Assembly (NCBI GenBank): GCA_964540415.1
Contig: CAZIMM010000102.1
Location: 1-7,182 of the forward strand
Direction: 5' to 3'
Length of the DNA: 7,182 bases
DNA from: CAZIMM01 sp964540415
GTDB taxonomy: Bacteria > Bacillota > Clostridia > Oscillospirales > Acutalibacteraceae
This document shows positions 5,770 through 7,182 of this stretch, piece by piece. The stretch's first letter is position 1; each line of letters begins with the position of its first letter. Both the position numbers and the translations under genes were made by a program. A model generated the notes under the pieces. That model saw only the letters and a program-made list of their open reading frames with translations, made no database searches and was not told the origin of the DNA.

Positions 5770-6834
5770 TCATTCTCCGTCTTTTATGTCAGCTCCAAGC
5801 AATTTTTTCGCCTGCTTTTCCGCATAGTCTGCATCACGAATTGACATCTTCATAAACTCTGTCGCCTTTTCAAGTGAATAGCCCTTGTTTATCAGCTCCG
5901 CTCTGCACAGGAACAGCAGTCCGACACTCACGGACAGGATGTCAAGACCGGTGTCTTTGAGCGCTTCATGGGCAAGCTCATAGGCTTTTTCCTCGTTTTC
6001 ATCGAGCATTTTCTGCAAATCTCCCAGAGTGCTTTTGCCCAAAAATGCAAGTTGGTCAATATAGCCCTCGGGATCAATGTCGGCAATCTCCGAGCCTTCA
6101 ATTTCTGCAAGCTGCTTGAGAAAGCTCCTCATTTTCAGGTTGTAGAGCATATACTCCTTGAGAGACACCATGTCTATGCTGACACTGTCCGCCGTGTTGT
6201 TGATGATTTTTTCGTGAATGTCGGCAGTATACGCGAGCATGTCGTCACGCACTCGCACAAATTCTTCATCAGCAAGTTCAAGCAGACCCGCAAGCCGTGA
6301 GAACTCGCGCGTTACCGCTCTTGGTACACCGAATTTTGTTTTGTACCCGATGTCGTGATTGATTGCAGCCCAGATGTGCTGCAATCCGGTGCGTATTTGA
6401 ATTTCAAATTTTTTGTTGCACAACTCCTTCGCATAGCCCTTATTCTCCGGAAGTGAGCAGATATAGTGCAGAGAAAGATAGCCGAACGAATCGGCTTTAA
6501 TCAAAGCACGTTTATCGGATGAGTTTTCACTGTCAATGACAAACTCCTGCTCCACGCACTCGCCTACCCTGTCAACATCATCGCTGAAAAAGCAGATAAC
6601 TCTTGCGCCCAGAATGTCCGTAATGTCTTCAAAGTCGCGGTATTTATCTCCGTTCCTGCGGATTTTTCCTGCCAGACTTTCCTCGGTTTTGACGCGATGC
6701 TCGATTGACAGAATTTCAATGCCGAGATCCCGGACAATTTCCTTCAGTTTTCTGCTGACCACATTCTCAATTTCAAGAAAATATTTTCTCTCCTTGCGGT
6801 AGCTTACAAGAATTGCTTTGTCCTTTTCGTTCAT
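5770..6834 (-). CDS. RelA/SpoT-domain alarmone synthetase with C-terminal helical extension
   Basis: The RelA/SpoT synthetase fold transfers pyrophosphate from ATP, usually to GDP or GTP to make (p)ppGpp; toxic relatives make (pp)pApp or modify tRNA. The domain spans about residues 45-165: EHRVKTEESLAGKIRR (ATP-binding Arg/Lys), DITDILGARVICFF with Asp73, ADSFGYLSLHY (118-124), then EIQIRTGLQHIWAAINHDIGYK with catalytic-type Glu144 (144-165). There is no HD, TGS or ACT domain. At 354 residues it is longer than RelP/RelQ-type small synthetases (about 200-260). Residues about 175-354 are helix-rich and charged and I cannot assign them to a family. The ATG at 6834 has GGAG 8 bases upstream. A strong promoter precedes it and the HD hydrolase gene follows by 3 bases. 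Synthetase-fold identity is certain; whether the product is a housekeeping-type alarmone or a toxin is open. Confidence 0.9.
   Translation of the reverse strand: MNEKDKAILVSYRKERKYFLEIENVVSRKLKEIVRDLGIEILSIEHRVKTEESLAGKIRRNGDKYRDFEDITDILGARVICFFSDDVDRVGECVEQEFVIDSENSSDKRALIKADSFGYLSLHYICSLPENKGYAKELCNKKFEIQIRTGLQHIWAAINHDIGYKTKFGVPRAVTREFSRLAGLLELADEEFVRVRDDMLAYTADIHEKIINNTADSVSIDMVSLKEYMLYNLKMRSFLKQLAEIEGSEIADIDPEGYIDQLAFLGKSTLGDLQKMLDENEEKAYELAHEALKDTGLDILSVSVGLLFLCRAELINKGYSLEKATEFMKMSIRDADYAEKQAKKLLGADIKDGE
5775..5778 (-). promoter_or_regulatory. Ribosome binding site of the hydrolase gene, inside the synthetase ORF
   Basis: GGAG on the minus strand lies 8 bases before ATG 5766, within the last codons of the synthetase gene. 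The surrounding 11 bases ACGGAGAATGA (5770-5780) are identical to those in front of the synthetase start (6838-6848), at the same distance. In this copy the TGA is the synthetase stop codon. Confidence 0.8.
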
Positions 6835-6842
6835 TTTTCATT

Positions 6843-6846
6843 CTCC
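6843..6846 (-). promoter_or_regulatory. Ribosome binding site of the synthetase gene
   Basis: GGAG on the minus strand lies 8 bases before ATG 6834, which supports that start. A second ATG at 6841 lies between the two, but it is out of frame and too close to the site. Confidence 0.8.
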
Positions 6847-6867
6847 GTTAATAATCATTAGATTTAC

Positions 6868-6896
6868 ATTATATGCAAAAATCTCAGAAGCGTCAA
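6868..6896 (-). promoter_or_regulatory. Strong sigma-A promoter of the alarmone synthetase/hydrolase operon
   Basis: On the minus strand the -35 box is TTGACG (6891-6896, five of six consensus bases), the spacer is exactly 17 bases and the -10 box is a perfect TATAAT (6868-6873). Transcription should start at about 6861, giving a leader of only about 27 bases. The leader leaves no room for a riboswitch. The sequence just upstream is A+T-rich, which may help polymerase binding. Confidence 0.85.
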
Positions 6897-6900
6897 TTAA

Positions 6901-7090
6901 TTTTCTTGCCTTTGCCTTCAGATTAAAGTAATTGTATCAAAGTGCAGCAATTAATGCAATAGTAATTTCGGCACGGTGACTGATATTTATCTGTGTGCTC
7001 GTTAAAAAACCTGAACAAATATGAACTGCCCCAGTTTGTACAGGCAGTACAAAAAAGCACCCTATGGCAGAATATTTAATTAATAAGCGA
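6901..7090. other. A+T-rich non-coding stretch, possible insertion-sequence end remnant at 7022-7048
   Basis: No gene can be supported here on either strand. At 7022 the plus strand reads TGAACTGCCCCAGTTTG, which resembles the terminal inverted repeat of some IS3-group elements. ACTGCC (7025-7030) and GGCAGT (7043-7048) could also form a small 6-pair hairpin. No matching inverted end and no transposase are present. Confidence 0.3.
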
Positions 7091-7091
7091 C

Positions 7092-7130
7092 AAACTGACT
7101 TCGTTTTTCGAGCGGAGTCAGTTTTGTTTG
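7092..7130. terminator. Hairpin, possible terminator
   Basis: The arms AAACTGACTTCG (7092-7103) and CGGAGTCAGTTT (7113-7124) pair with one wobble around a T-rich loop. On the plus strand the tail TGTTTG is only moderately T-rich. No plus-strand gene ends here, so the direction and role are uncertain. Confidence 0.45.
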
Positions 7131-7144
7131 GTGTCTTTAGGTGT

Positions 7145-7173
7145 GGAAAATAAACCCCCGGTTCAACCAGGGG
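7145..7173 (-). terminator. Probable terminator of a minus-strand gene entering from the right edge
   Basis: On the minus strand CCCCTGGTT pairs with AACCGGGGG (arms 7165-7173 and 7155-7163, one imperfect pair) around a very short loop that probably opens wider. TTTATTTT follows (7154-7147). That is the arrangement expected for a transcript that comes from beyond the right end of the window. Confidence 0.5.
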
Positions 7174-7182
7174 AGAACGAAG

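Noticed and set aside
6834..6861. Riboswitch or attenuator in the leader of the synthetase gene
   Set aside because: The predicted leader is only about 27 bases, too short for either.
7158..7172. GGTTCAACC resembling a tRNA T-arm
   Set aside because: There is no acceptor, D-arm or anticodon arm at the right distances; it is better explained as the loop side of a terminator hairpin.

Overview
The window looks like a chromosomal stretch from an anaerobic, Gram-positive, low-to-mid GC bacterium of the Clostridia, possibly an Oscillospiraceae/Ruminococcaceae-like gut organism. The reasons are an oxygen-sensitive class III ribonucleotide reductase, GGAG-type ribosome binding sites, near-consensus sigma-A promoters and strong U-tailed terminators. 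The taxonomic call is inference from gene content and style only.

Left block, plus strand (1-3299). The window opens inside nrdD, the anaerobic ribonucleoside-triphosphate reductase. Its reading frame breaks at about 1698-1730. The lost C-terminal part, with the zinc site and glycyl-radical site, continues in another frame to 2239 and carries a fused glutaredoxin/NrdH-like domain. Six bases later comes a complete NADPH-type thioredoxin reductase gene (2246-3169). If the frame were intact, these would form one electron chain: NADPH to flavoprotein to tethered redoxin to reductase. A long perfect hairpin at 3263-3299 closes the block. No nrdG activase gene lies in the window.

Right block, minus strand (3593-6900). 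It is visibly more A+T-rich than the left block. It contains two transcription units. The first (6900 down to 5120) has a near-perfect promoter, a 354-residue RelA/SpoT-type alarmone synthetase with a helical C-terminal extension, a 182-residue HD-type alarmone hydrolase 3 bases downstream, and a classical terminator. The second (5027 down to 3593) has its own promoter and one ADP-ribosylglycohydrolase-family gene whose best start is at 4945. The synthetase/hydrolase pair is the most interesting part: a compact make-and-break alarmone module that resembles in outline the known toxic small alarmone synthetase/hydrolase-antitoxin pairs. Whether it is a toxin-antitoxin system or a metabolic regulator cannot be told from sequence alone.

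The two blocks are convergent, with a 423-base gap (3170-3592) that holds a terminator but no gene I recognise. The right edge (about 6900-7182) is A+T-rich and non-coding, with two hairpins and a short stretch resembling an insertion-sequence end.
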